Positions 1 through 12,600 of a stretch of 64,000 bases of DNA are shown one piece after another. Position 1 is the stretch's first letter, and each line of letters starts with the position of its first letter. A program made the position numbers and the translations under genes. The notes under the pieces were generated by a model, which was not told where the DNA came from, did no database searches, and saw nothing but the letters and a program-made list of their open reading frames with translations. The DNA lies in the NCBI RefSeq assembly GCF_016545825.1, contig NC_052619.1, positions 45,880,127-45,944,126 on the forward strand, in the 5' to 3' direction. The stretch comes from Eucalyptus grandis (lineage: Eukaryota > Streptophyta > Magnoliopsida > Myrtales > Myrtaceae).

Positions 1-2818
1 GTTTCAAGATCTTCTTTCAAGAAGGAACATGTTCGGAATCGAAAGACTCTACTCAATCTTTCATGGGTCGAAGACATGGAAATATCTATCTTTCGGATGT
101 GAAACCAAATGAATCGCAATGCCTTATCTCAATTCAAGACGAAGCAAGCTTATGGCACAAAAGCTTGGTCATGTCAACATGAAGCAATTAGCCAAAATTT
201 CTTCAAAACAGCTTGTTCGAGGACTACCTGCATTGCCATACCAAAAGACCGATTCATGCACTCCATGTATTCTCGGGAAAGCAGGTAAGAAATTCTTTTT
301 AAGCCAATTAATTATGTCTCTACTAATCATGTACTACGATTGCTGCATATGGATCTCTTCGGACCAACCAGAACTCAAAGTATTGGGGGTAAGAAGTATT
401 GCCTAGTAATTGTTGATGATTACTCCCGTTTTACTTGGGTATATTTCCTTGCAAGTAAGTCTGAAACCTTTTCGTATTTTAAAAAATTTGCTAAAATGAT
501 TCAAAATGAAAAAGGATGTGTTATATCAAGTATAAGAACAGATCATGGAGGTGAATTTGAAAATCAAGATTTTACAAAATTCTCGTGATGAATCTGGGCT
601 GTAAGCATGTGTTTTCCTCTCCATATACTCCTCAGCAAAATGGAGTTGTGGAAAGAAAGAACAGATCTCTTCAAGAAATGGCTAGAACTCTTTTAATTGA
701 AAGTAAAATTTCTTCTCGATTTTGGGCTGAAGTCTTTCAACAGCTTGCTATATCATTAATAGAGTCTTCTTAAGATCTATTCTTCGAAAACCCTTATGAG
801 TTATTCAAAGATAAGAAGCCTATTGTTTCATACTTTCATGTATTTGGGTGCAAATGTTTCATATTGAAAAATGCAAAAGATCGAGTTGGTAAGTTTGAAG
901 AAAGATCATATGAAGGTATCTTCCTTGGATATTCTACATCAAGCAAAGCCTACAGAGTCTATAACAAGAAGAGCCAAACGTGGAGGAGTCAATGAATGTC
1001 AAATTTCAAGACTCAACGCAAGATGAATCAAGTCGACTCATCAAGAAGAGTCTGAACCCGCATGAACCCTCCAAAGTCTACAACTCAAGAAGCATCTCGG
1101 ACTGAAAACCAGCTTCAAGATGTTCGTGAAGATCTAAACAAAGAAAGAGATCATCAACAAGACAAATCAACGAGTAATTGGAAGCATAAGTCTAGTCATC
1201 CCAAAGATCTTATAATCGGTGAAATTAATGAAGGAATTCGCACTGCATCCAAAAGGCGAGAAGAGTCTAGTCTTTGTGGCACTCGTTTTCGAAATTGAAC
1301 CAAAGAGCATAGAAGAAGCTTTATCCGATGAAAGCTGGATTGAAGCTATGCAAGAAGAGCTCGATAGTTCAAAGCATAAATGATGTCCGGAAATTGACAT
1401 CCAAAACCTAAAGGTAAAACCGTTATTGGAGCTAAATGGGTTTTCAAGTAACAAGATGAACGAGAAAGGAAAAGTCGTACGAAATAAAGCAAGACTCGTG
1501 GCCAAGGGATATACGCAAGAAGAAGGAATAGACTATGATGAGACTTACGCTCCAGTGGCAAGGTTAGAAGCTATTCGACTATTACTTGCGTTTGCTTGTT
1601 ATAAGAATTTCAGGTTATTCCAAATGGACGTAAAAAGCGCCTTCCTAAATGGATTTATCCATGAGGAAGTTATGTGGAACAACCACCAGGGTTTGAAGAC
1701 CCAAAGAAGCGACTCGGTCTTGACCGAAAAGGCTTTGTATGGTTTAAAGCAAGCACCTCGGGCTTGGTAATGATTGAGTAAGTTTTTAATTCAAAATGGT
1801 TTTGTCAAAGGTAAAGTAGATACGACCTTATTTATCAAGAAGGAAAACAAAAGTTTCTTACTTGTTCAAATATATGTGGATGACATTATTTTCGGATCCT
1901 CTAATGAGAATCAGGCAAGAAATTTTCTAAGTCTATGCGGGGATGAGTTTGAAATGAGTATGATGGGAGAATTAACATTCTTTCTTGGTCTTCAAATAAA
2001 ACAATTGAAGGAATGAACTTTTATTTATCAAGAAAAATATGTGAATGATCTTGTCAAAAGGTTTGACTGGAGAATTGCAAAAAGGTCGACATTCCAATGT
2101 CAAGTTCTTTAAAGATAGACAAAGATGAAGAAGGGAAGAAAGTTGATCAAAAGTCTGTACAGAGCATTATTGGATCACTTCTTTATCTTACGCCTCTAGA
2201 CCCGATATTTTGTTGAGTGTTTGCATCGTGCTAGGTTTCAATCGATCCTAGAGAATCTCATCTCGGTCTTTGCGAAACGCATCATTAAATACGTCGCTTC
2301 ATCATCAAGCATCGGTCTTTGGTATCCTAAGAAGGAGACTTTAATCTTCCCGGGATATTCACGCAGATCTGGCCGGTTGCGAGTTGATAGAAAGAGCACT
2401 TCAGAACTTGCTAGTTGCTTGGAACGGGACAGTGTCTTGGTTTTCAAGGAAACAAAGCACCGTGTCTCTTTCAACAACGAAGCGAGTATGTAGCTCTTGG
2501 AAGCTGCTGTTCGCAAATTCTATGGATAAAACAACAGCTAAGAGACTTTGAAATTGAAGACTCATGCACGGAGATTAATTGCGACAACACCAGCACTATC
2601 AACCTCACCAAAATCCAATTCTCCACTCAAGAGCAAAGCATATAGAGATTCGACATCACTTTATAAGAGACCATGTTCAAAATGGAGATGTTTCAATTCA
2701 ATTTGTTGACTCAAAGAATCAATCGGCGGATATATTCACAAAGCCTTTGGAGAAAAATCAATTTGAGTCTATACGGTCCAGACTCAACATTTTGAGGTAT
2801 GAGGATATCAAAGTCTAA
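1..2818 (+). pseudogene. copia pol polyprotein remnant (integrase, RT, RNase H)
   Basis: Fragments in all three + frames together give a copia pol. The GAG-pre-integrase LGHVN motif is near 165-182. The integrase core shows HMDLFGP (about 343), RTDHGGEF (about 535) and QQNGVVERKN (about 635), supplying the D, D and E residues. RT shows [11 protein letters not shown] (about 1545) and the catalytic YVDD at 1873-1884. RNase H ends with ADIFTKPL at 2726-2749. The frame changes repeatedly, for example between 406 and 340, at 585, and at 2415-2645, and there is an in-frame TAA at 1768-1770. The integrase-RT linker (about 780-1425) is poorly preserved. No functional polyprotein can be made. Confidence 0.85.
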
Positions 2819-3249
2819 AGACTTTCAGACTCAAGCTTACAAGACTTTATCTACTGTCTTGGCTCGACCTTCAGACTGTAAGTCTTTCTCTCTCCAATCT
2901 TATCTTGAAAGTGTACGATCATCGGTTTGTGTTTAAATTGTTGCTATATTTAATTAACATAAATATTGCATCGATCCATTTTCAAAAGGGAAGTTATTTT
3001 TGAAATAACTATTTTTGCGGATAAAGACAGTTATTTTGAAAAGGCATATTTTTATTTCCTTTGTGACGGTTTGTTTACTCTTCTTTTTAACCGAACGAGC
3101 ACTGTCGATTTCTCTTCACTTTTCTACTCTCTCTCAAAACCCTAGAAAGCATCGATCCTCCATTCCCGTTTGTCTTCTTCGCTAAATCTTCAAAAAGTTG
3201 TCATCTTTTCCGGGAAAGTCAAGCAAGGAAACTTCCAAACACGTTAAAG

Positions 3250-5070
3250 ATGTCTTCTTCACGAAAGTCGTCAAGAATCGCAGTGGGACCACAGAGAATG
3301 AGTGAGGGGCCTACGCACTTCGATCTTACCGAAGATGAAGTTACTCCGGATCAAGAACCGAGCCCACAACATTCTCGGCAGCGTCATTCTCCACCATCTA
3401 GTCCTCAAGGCATTGTTGATCAGCATCAGGAAGAAATCATCGAGGAGGCAGACCCCGTAAGAGTTCAAAAGCCCGCTTTTATTTACAAGCTATATCGTGC
3501 CTTAAAAGGAATTCGTACTCCTTTGAACTATGTTGATGAGTTTCTTAGAGACAAATGATATAGGAACGAATATATCTTTCTGCGAAAAATGGAAAGTTTG
3601 GGAATCGCCGTAAATGGGTGGCCGAGGAAACCCTTGCGAATATCCCAAGTGATCCTCGTGATCGGGGCCGAATCTGTAGATGGGAATGATGATGACAACT
3701 GTTCAGTCTATTTCAACCGAAAATGGGTATTGCGGCTGAAATTCAAGGAAAAAGGGGAGATTTGTTCAAATCAAAGGAACAAAAGGATCGTACTCGAAAT
3801 TGTGAAGCGTGGGGTAATAAACCCTAGAAGTGTGGACTTTGATTTTCTGGATGTCAGAAAGTGAACTTGAGGGAAAAGTTCAGTTATCTTCAACTTGAAA
3901 AGTTTTGCTCGACTCTACCGAGGCTTATACCGAATTGTGCATATTTCTATTCAAATCTTAGCTTTTTGGATGCGAATAGATTCTCCTTCAAGTGTTAAAG
4001 AACAAGACTATGTTGTGGATATGAATATGCCGATGTGCTAGAAGTTGAGAGAGGCGGATATCAACCAATCAAAGTTTCCATTCTGGGGCTACACTTGAAC
4101 CGGTGAAGGACGGGAGAACAGATGAGAAGATCACTTACTCACGGATGAATGCATTCAACATCTTGCTTCACAAAATTGTGATCAATTGCCTTCGGCCGAA
4201 ATCAACTTCCAAAACTGATGTGTCAAGTTCTGAGGCAAAGTTGATGTATGCCATCCTCTCGTGGTAAGAAGTTTTCTCCCTCATACCGTTATGTTTCATA
4301 TGTATAGAGCAATGATGAAGGACAGAGGTCAACTCCTTACCCAAGCCTTGTTACGAAGTTATTCGACATCTCGAATATTCAGCCTCCGCAAATCTTTTGT
4401 GTTCGATCATGCGATCATATGGTGGTAGGACTGAAAATGGTAACCAAAATGCGTCGAAAGGAACCGAGCAAGGAATTGGAGAAATTCAAGGAGAAGACTC
4501 CTACCAAATCTCATCAACTCTCTTCTGCTAAGAGAAAAGGGAAGGAGCCCATGGCTGCTTCATCAAAGAAAAGAAGAGCTCTCCTTGTTGAGGATGAAGA
4601 TGATGACGAAGACATCACAATCTCGCAATGGCTTTGAGGAATTTAGATCGTCTGTTCCACGAAAGCATCGGAACAAAAGACGAAAGAAGCAGAGGAGAAG
4701 GAGAAGGAAGAAGGAGAAAGAGAAGCAGAGCAAGAAGCAGAAAGAAAGATCCGAAGAAGAAAGAAGAGAAGAAGGAGAACTCGAGGAAATCTCTTCTCCA
4801 CCTCGTAGGCATGGAAACGGGGAGATCAGAGAAAGGAGTGACGTCTTCACATCCAGGATGCAAGTGAAGGAGTCGCCGCTCGCCCTGCGCACCCGTAAGA
4901 TGTTTATGCATCTCAATTTCCAGAAGAAGGTCATGAAGCTTCATCGCCAAACCTGCGAGATTATGCTGATCCACCATCGTATGCTTATACTCCAGATCGA
5001 GCCGAAGCAAGTACTCAGACTGATAATGGAGCAGATTTTCGCAGAATCATGGATATTCTCTTGGAGATGA
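3250..5070 (+). pseudogene. extra ORF downstream of pol (Sirevirus env-like position), broken
   Basis: After a roughly 430-bp spacer, an ATG at 3250 opens a 102-codon frame rich in Ser, Pro and Gln. It stops at 3556-3558 and the same frame resumes at 3589-3864. Further open stretches lie at 4419-4637 and 4585-5070; the last has a long Lys/Glu/Arg-rich run (roughly 4670-4790) that would form charged helix or coiled coil. Some Sireviruses carry an ORF at this place that has been called env-like. No signal peptide, membrane segment or envelope motif is seen here, so only the position supports the comparison. It could equally be a captured host sequence. Confidence 0.5.
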
Positions 5071-5322
5071 AAGGTCGATTTATGCCTTGGGATGCGAAGT
5101 TCAAAGCTTGAAGAATGAAGGTCAAGCTTCTTCTTGTTCATTAAATGAAAAGATGCAAGCCCTCTCTATTCGTAATCAGGCCAATGCCAAGAGTGAGGAG
5201 GTTGTACAGTGAAGGAAGACTTTAAAAGGCCGGGAAGGCATTGTTCGAGTCTATGGAAGATTTCCAGCTTGTCCGCGTTCCCAAGCAATCTTGATTTCAT
5301 CTCATCCTTTTTAAATGATGAC

Positions 5323-5336
5323 AAAAGGGGGAGAGA
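5323..5336 (+). other. upstream (additional) polypurine tract
   Basis: AAAAGGGGGAGAGA preceded by ATGATGAC lies about 330 bp before the LTR-proximal tract. Duplicate polypurine tracts upstream of the 3' LTR are a reported Sirevirus feature; here the sequence matches the LTR-proximal tract almost exactly. Confidence 0.6.
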
Positions 5337-5655
5337 TGCATGATTTGAAAACTTTCAATCTTTTAACTCGTTTGTTGGATTGTGTTTAACTGTCCGTTTG
5401 TTTTTGACAGACTTTGACTTTGTTTTGTGTCCGGACAAGAACCGCCTAGACTTGGACTTGACTTTACCGCTTTTATTGATCAATATTGATATCTTATGAA
5501 TGGCTTAATCATATACTAGACTAACCTATTTTTCGTGGTTGCGCATTCTAGTGTTATTCTATTAGCCATTTATTTCTATAAGATATGCATATGTGGTTGA
5601 GAAATGTTTTGCGGGTCAAAGTTATCCAAATCTGCAGGAAGGTTTTGTCACCATC

Positions 5656-5668
5656 AAAAAGGGGGAGA
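5656..5668 (+). other. LTR-proximal polypurine tract
   Basis: AAAAAGGGGGAGA directly abuts TTGTTGGAG, the 5' boundary of the 3' LTR, the expected place for plus-strand priming. Confidence 0.75.
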
Positions 5669-5669
5669 T

Positions 5670-6550
5670 TGTTGGAGAAATCCTCGTGAAGAGTTTTGAA
5701 GTTGACAAAACGTTTTCCATCAGCCCTAGTCCGAAGGCCGCAGACTCGTTGGTTAAAGTCCGAACACTTCCGAACAGCTAGACTCGGGACTCAAAGTCTA
5801 TCCTCATTGGGATCCACGATCCGTTGAAGAAAGGTTATCCCGAACCGAATGTTTTGCTCGGGATTTAACCTTATCATCCGGAGAAGATCTCATGGCTGGA
5901 GAAGACGATCGAATCCTTTGATTGATCAAATTTGATTCAATGATCGAAGATTCGATGATTGTCTAAATATTATTGGAAGGTTCTACTTATGGAAACCGAG
6001 ATCCTGATTGTATGGGCGAACAGGATTGATGGGCTATCAACACGTTCCTTTAATAGCTCGAATGATCTTCCTAATTGATTCCGTCCAACGGGTAGATTGG
6101 AGGAATTCCTTTGGTAAGTGCCAACGGGTATGATGGCATAAAGGAGTATATAAGGAAGACGTCCTTAGTTGTTCGAGGAAGTGCGTGATAGAAAAATTCC
6201 AAAGTCCGAAGCTCCTATTTGTTTAGATAAATCCTTTGAGCGAATACTTGTATACAAAAGAGAGTCTATATTTGTGAGAGACCTTGAGAAGGTGTGGCAG
6301 TACATCTACACTTTGTGGAATCAAGGCAAAGCGTGTCGTAACTACTCTTTTGATCATAGTGAAATCCAGCCGGTGGCTGTCAGTGCGGAAGAGTGGACGT
6401 AGGCTTGGAAAAGCTGAATCACTATAAATCCCGTGTTCCAATTTCTCTCTTCCTACCTTGATCGTATTTCAATTTGTTAAGAATTGCTTCCGTATATCGA
6501 CAAATTGTTTGTGCGCCTATTCACCCCCCCTCTAGGTGTTTATACTAGCA
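5670..6550 (+). repeat. 3' LTR of the Sirevirus element
   Basis: It begins TGTTGGAG right after the polypurine tract. I place the end at TATACTAGCA, shortly after the CACCCCCCCTCTAGG motif that sits near Sirevirus LTR 3' ends. Length is about 881 bp. The 3' boundary is inferred because the partner LTR is outside the window. Confidence 0.65.
6147..6155 (+). promoter_or_regulatory. TATA box of the LTR promoter
   Basis: TATATAAGG lies in the middle of the LTR, about 400 bp before its 3' end, a normal place for the U3/R promoter of a copia LTR. Confidence 0.5.
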
Positions 6551-9240
6551 ATATTAGTTGCGGCGTAGGCTAGTGTTGTTTTGAGTGATAACGGAAAGAT
6601 TCAGAATGTGTGGAATGGATATCGATGGGCAAATGTAAATAAATGATAGAATACGATCAAAATCAACGCATACAAGATGCACCACCAGCTGAGAATTAAG
6701 ATTGGGATTGACAAAGTTCACCACCAGGGCTTACTAGATGAACCACCCACTGGGGATACAAGACTTTGGATAGGAGAAGCTCACCATCGAAATCTACAAA
6801 AAAATCACCAGCCGAGGATGCAATGCTCCTTGTCTCACCTCCATGGAAGAATTCACTTTCCAAAGGTATGGCAACTAGATATGGATATTTGCTCACATAG
6901 AGAAAAATCTCATATATTCTTAATATTCATAATCAACTAACTTATATTTGAGAAATTGCCTTATTATACAGAGGGAGTATTACATAGGAAATAGACTAAA
7001 CATTGAAGATACAGGAACTACAACATTAATGTGATGGGAACTAGAAAACACAATAAAGACGTAGGAGCTAAGAAATGCATTATAATACTTAGAGACTTGA
7101 ATTTTGACTTTTGAAACCTACAACACAATTAAGACTCATTAAACTAGGACTAAAGACATTTGACCAAATGCAAGTAGTTAAACTAGACTCCAAATTTGTT
7201 CATCACCTTGGGCAGCCCAACAGACATCTTCGAAGATCACCAAATAATATAGGAAATTATCCAGAACAACCTTCAATTGTTAGACAGTCTATTTGTAGTC
7301 TCGAAATCGACAACAAGCTTGTGTATGGATGTCTGAATAGTCAATTCACAACAATGAAATTGACAACTTGCCCATTAATTTGACAACTCTTGCATAATTG
7401 ACAACTTCCAGTTGAATCGATTGACAAAGCCAAATGCTTCCGCATCGATTGACTAGATCTTGCATATATTGCCCAAGAGAAGAAGCTGATAAAGCCTTCA
7501 AGCTGGAATGGATTTGGCTTGGCTGTGTGTGTCCTTGAGGAAAATTGTAGTCAGGATCTCCATGCATGAGATGTTTGATCTATATTGCATTATCGATGAT
7601 GGTTGAGATATGTCGACGTTGAGAATCTAGGTGCGGCCAAATCAAATCCATCAATCTATCGTATGAATAGGGATAGTGTAAAATTTCATGAAACAATTTT
7701 AAAGGGCGACATTACTTCAACTCTCTATATAAATAAATTTACCCCCATTTTCACTAAAAAGACAATATCGTCCCTAATTTCAATTGCAATCCAAAGAGGT
7801 GGCGCCAAACTTATTTACTTTCCTTCTTTTTAAAGTTCTTCTATTTCTGTGGAGGATCTAATTCTCATAATTAAGAATGTCACATACTTATTTTTGTTTA
7901 TGATTTTTCGTAAAATTTGAACGTATTGCTATTTAGAAAATAAAAACTAGTATCATCTTCATCATTGTTGTTATAGCAACTTATCTATTTTTCATCTCTC
8001 CTAACTCAAAAGATTACTCTCTAGGTGAACTTTTATATTTTTTTAATTTCGTTAGTCTAAAATATACACCAAGTATCTGTATTTACCATCTCAAAGAATT
8101 TTGCTTTTTTATTACTATTGGCAAGATGCTTTGACATGAGAATGTAAGACATTATAGGAGTGTCTAGAAAAACACTAAAAGCATAGACATGAAAAAGTTA
8201 TGCATAATGAAGCATCTTATTATTTTCCGTAAACACTCCTCAAATGACATTAAGTTTTGTCAATCCAAATTAATGAAAACTTAATGGCATTCTACCCAAA
8301 AAAAAAAAAAAAAAAAAATCTTATTTTATGCAAAGCTTTGATATAAATAGATTCCATCTTTTGAAGTTTCATGAACAAGAACGTCACTATGATTTTGTCT
8401 CGGAAAAGCTTCAAAGATGTTTTTGTGGTTTCATCTTATCATCCTATAATATGTTTATGTTAATAAGAGACTTGTGATAATTTTAGTTACGGCAACTAAA
8501 TCCTACATAGATGGGAGTAGAAAAACTAACAAAAAGAAGAACAAGAAATAATTGGATAACAATCCTTCATCTATTGTGAGAATAAAGTCTATTATGGACA
8601 ACAAAAAACTAAACAACAAATAGTTATGAATTGTTATGAGACCCACTCCTTCAAAATTTATTACTCACAACAAACTATTATTCTTACACTATTCCAAAGA
8701 CTGTTATGTTAGCAAAACCTGTAAAGAAAATTAAATAATTTGCAGGCTACCGCTTTAAATTGTAATTGAATAATTAAGGGAAACTTTGTCTTTTTAACAA
8801 AAATTGGATGAAATTTAGTTATAAAAAGAGTGGAAATAGGGCTACCCATTTTGAAAGATTAAATTGTTAGATGAAACACAATTTGAGATTTAAATGTTTT
8901 AACAAATAGATGTGGGTAATGAAATAAATGGAAATGATTATAGGAGATCGAAATAACTTTAAAACTATTTATGTTATCGCTAGAAAGTCCTATTTTGTGC
9001 GCCTCAAAAATGTGATTAATGGACCTTATTAAGATCATAAAAACCTCTTTTTTTTTCTGGACGAAGATCATAAAAAAAATTATTCGAGCACACAGTGTCT
9101 GCATGCAGAGTACATCATCAAGTACTACCCAGAACCAGCACAACCGTGTTAAGGATCAAAGAAACCTTTATTCATAGCGCAGAGTCTAATCCTAATCAAA
9201 AGCAACATCTGCCGTGAAAACGCGACCAACCAAAACATGT
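6551..9240. other. AT-rich intergenic region, no gene recognised
   Basis: No open frame here has recognisable protein similarity. Around 6675-6845 there are several imperfect CACCACC(A/C)-type repeats of unknown origin. A pure A run occupies 8298-8318. The rest is low-complexity AT-rich DNA typical of plant intergenic space. Confidence 0.6.
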
Positions 9241-9242
9241 GT

Positions 9243-9610
9243 GTTTATTCTGGAGCGCCAAACAAAGGCGTCGGGCACGTTGGCCTCATCGGCCGGTCAC
9301 CGTGGCAGCCGTCGAACGCGACAGCAGTCTTCATACACCTGATGCACCCCAGTATGCTGCCGGCTCTGGTGGTGCTGCGACAGAACTCCGGTATGTTGCC
9401 GACTCTGATGCAGTGATGGCACTCCAGTATGTTGCCAGCTCTGGTGTTGCTGCGACAGCATTCCGGCATGTTGACGACTCTGTTGCTACGACTCCGCTGT
9501 CTCGAAATCCATGAGTGCCAAGCGAAGAGGTTGGGCAAAATGGCATCATCGGCTCGTCACTATGGCAGCACTCGAAGCTGACGGCGGTCTTCATGTACCG
9601 AGAGCACTTG
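9243..9610 (-). repeat. tandem duplication of the SEO C-terminal cysteine motif plus 36-bp-like repeats
   Basis: Two copies of the same stretch (about 9243-9350 and 9505-9610) encode, on the minus strand, the motif C-x-MKTAV-x-F-x-x-CH followed by PM(R/M)P. Between them lie about three imperfect units based on TCCGGTATGTTGCCGACTCT. The inner copy is the real C-terminus of the SEO reading frame. The outer copy lies beyond its stop codon at 9331-9333 and has diverged; one Cys is replaced (FDGCH against FECCH). Confidence 0.65.
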
Positions 9611-12600
9611 GCACACTTGATGCACTCTGGTATGCTGCCGAGTACACCGGGGATATAGAAATGGTGGCAGCGCGGCTTTCTGACGACCTCATCGTAGTAC
9701 TTTTTTGAAGATGGCCTCAAAAAAGGCTGTGCAGGAATCACCCACATCTGGTGCTGCGACAGCACTGTCTCGAAATCCCTGAGACGAGTGTTGACGACAA
9801 CCCTTGACCCTCTCGCGATGACAGCGAACCCACCGAACTGCTTGTAGCTGGTGTAGAGCTCGAGCAGCTCCTGCGCAAGGGAATCATAGACATCCGAACT
9901 GGCCTGCATCTTCAAGGACAGGCAGCTCTCGAGCCGGGTAAGGAATTGCTCCCTCTTGGTGCTGATGTTGATGACCTTGTAAGAGCCAATATAGCCGTTG
10001 ATCTCGCTCAGGTATTTTTCAATTTTTTGGACAGTCTGGAGGTCATCAGCCGAGCCGTACAAGAATATGAGCTCCTCCCTTTCAAACTGCAAACAGTTGA
10101 AAGAACAAGAATATAAAGTCAGAAAAGTTTTTTTAATCTATCTTGTGAATGATTCCTGCGTGAATTTGATACGAGTGATGTAAACTGTATCTAAATTTTT
10201 AGATTGGGTGAATTTCACTCGAAGTCTGCAATAATAAATGCTTATTCTACTTGCTATACCAATAGTGTGCAAGTTTGTGCTTGGTCGAGCGTGTTAAAGA
10301 CTAAACCATTAAACAAAATTATCAGATGAGATTATCATTGAGGCTCTGTCTTCCTTCTTCCCTACTTGGAAGAAGATATCCAACTAGACTTTGATCGTCC
10401 AGTTGCACATATGGACGTCACCTAAATGTGAACCAAAATAAAAATAAATGCGAGTGATATATCCTATTTTGTAACGCACCAATCAAAAGCATGATAAGTC
10501 GAAGATCCTACCGACTAGAGATGGATGATGAAAATATGGCCCAGATGATCAAAACCATGGTGCATGTGTAACTTACACTTTGTTCAACATCGGGGAAGAC
10601 CATGTTGTTCACCACAAGTTTTAACCAGTTGATTCCTTGCCTGTTCCAGAGTTCCTTCCCCTTGGACATCGTGAATGGGAAGGCTTCTTTTCCCCAAAGG
10701 CGTATCATCGCCATCGCGTCCATGTTTACCACCTTCCCTGTTTGTTCAGTACTACAACCTTAGTCTGCTGCCTAAATTGCCACTTCTTGCGGATGAACTT
10801 TGCTGCTGGCTTGCTGACCATGGAGTTGCTTGTGTACCATCGCATCTCAGATCTCCTGTCCAGGAACTTCTTCTGCATCACCTCGTTATGTTCCTCCACA
10901 ATAGGAACCCACATAATTTTGTACTTACTACATTGGAAGTTGCACTCACTGTAGATGCTGGTAGGGTTCCTAGATCTTCGACCGACAAGTTCAAGTCCGA
11001 AATAAGCAGCATCACGTTCTTATCCTTGAACTTCTCTACCGTTACCTACAACAAGTGATAAGACCATGCTGTTATTTTTCCAATTTGAATGCCAACAAAC
11101 AAACTATTTAAGAATTCTAAATGTGGTTAATTACAAGTAAGTTGATATGCATTCATCCTCGGGATATTGATATACAGTAATGACCAGTAATCGAAGGCCA
11201 CTGAAGATAATTGGGACTGAGAAGCTAACCGTTGTCCTCTTGCAACATTGATAAACTGTCGAAAAATCGTTCTTGGTGCAAAAAGTGGGGCCATAAGCTC
11301 CACAATATCAGTACAATGTTTGAAAAGTTTCTTAATCTTCTGATATGAAATTTGCTCCACTGCATAACGTGAATCACAAAATTTAAGTACTTTTATTCCA
11401 TGTATAGATCTGATGAAGAAAATCTGGACACTCAAAAAAGGAATCTGGAGGAGATGCATGAAGGCTTCCTCCATGATGAGAACTACTTCTTGTCTGGAAC
11501 ACAAACAATGATCTCACCGTGCTTTTCTCTCAGATTTTCCACTTCTTTCTTGAAGGATTCATATTTCGTTGTGACACGCTCCAAGAAGGTCCACAGATCT
11601 TGCCCTAGGAACCTGAAGTCATCAAGAAATAGGTTGACCACTGATTTGAAACAGTTGGGGAGAGAGAGGGAGAGCTTGGAATTAAATCAAAGTCTGTTCA
11701 CAAAGGTAGTCAAAAGCAAAGGTAAGGTTATATAACATACTCATTGCTCATGCTGATCAAGCCACTGAACTGAACTGAACAGCCAAGTATGATGACAATG
11801 ATGTAATAAAAATGGCCTGATATGTCGACTGATGCTGAAATTTCTCCAAAATCTTTGGAGTAGCTCACAAACTCAACTGCGCACTTGGTGAACTCCAAAG
11901 CCAACTTGATCAGATTATTCAGCGCCACAAAAGCCTTGATCCGCTGTGTGTCGGAGGACTTACCAATCGCATGTGACCCTCTCAACATCGCCGTTAAGCT
12001 TAGAAGGTCATCTGACTCTTCAATTTGAGCGAGACGCCAATGCTCGGCATAGTACACCGATAAAGCTAAGAGTGTCAGCACAGCCTTGGCATCCCATGAA
12101 AAGGATGACAACATGTTGAAAAGAGAAGCCATTGTTTGGTATACATCGTTGTTGCGGGCCTTGCAAGTAATCTGTCGTGGGTACATAGGTTTCGGCATTG
12201 AATGTGGGAAGTAGCAAGACCGAGAGGGATAACATAGTAAAAGGACGCGACAAAGTATTAAATTTGATTTTCTTTTTCCTGATAAAATGAGCAATTTTAG
12301 CGCTGCAGGAAAAGGTTGCTTTTTCTTTATAATCAGTTGCCACATAAAATGCAAATTTTCTAATCTCTTAAGTCATTTAAACAGAAAAGTAAAAAGCCTG
12401 GAACTCTCACATTTGTATACTTGCACTTTGAGAGAGGAATGACTCTCTCAATATGAGATTACCTGATAGCATAGTTCATTGATGGTGGATGACAAAGGAA
12501 GAGAAGGTTCTAACGAAAGTGAGGTTGAGCTTTTGCTTTGGCATTGGTCACCCTGGAAAAACGAATTCCCCTGTGAGTCCTAATCATGAAATATTATGAA

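Larger units (their letters stand above)
1..6550 (+). mobile_element. Ty1/copia retrotransposon, Sirevirus type (5' end outside window)
   Basis: All parts read on the + strand in copia order: GAG-pre-integrase, integrase, reverse transcriptase, RNase H, an additional ORF region, polypurine tracts and a 3' LTR. An extra ORF between pol and the 3' LTR, repeated AAAAGGGGGAGA-type polypurine tracts, and a CACCCCCCCTCTAG motif near the LTR 3' end are recalled marks of the plant Sirevirus (SIRE/Maximus) lineage. The 5' LTR, gag and protease lie outside the window, so target-site duplications cannot be checked. Numerous stops and frame changes show that the copy is dead. Confidence 0.85.

Noticed and set aside
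4563..5010. Minus-strand Leu/Phe-rich frames of 123 and 131 codons
   Set aside because: Shadows of the Lys/Glu-rich plus-strand ORF of the Sirevirus element.
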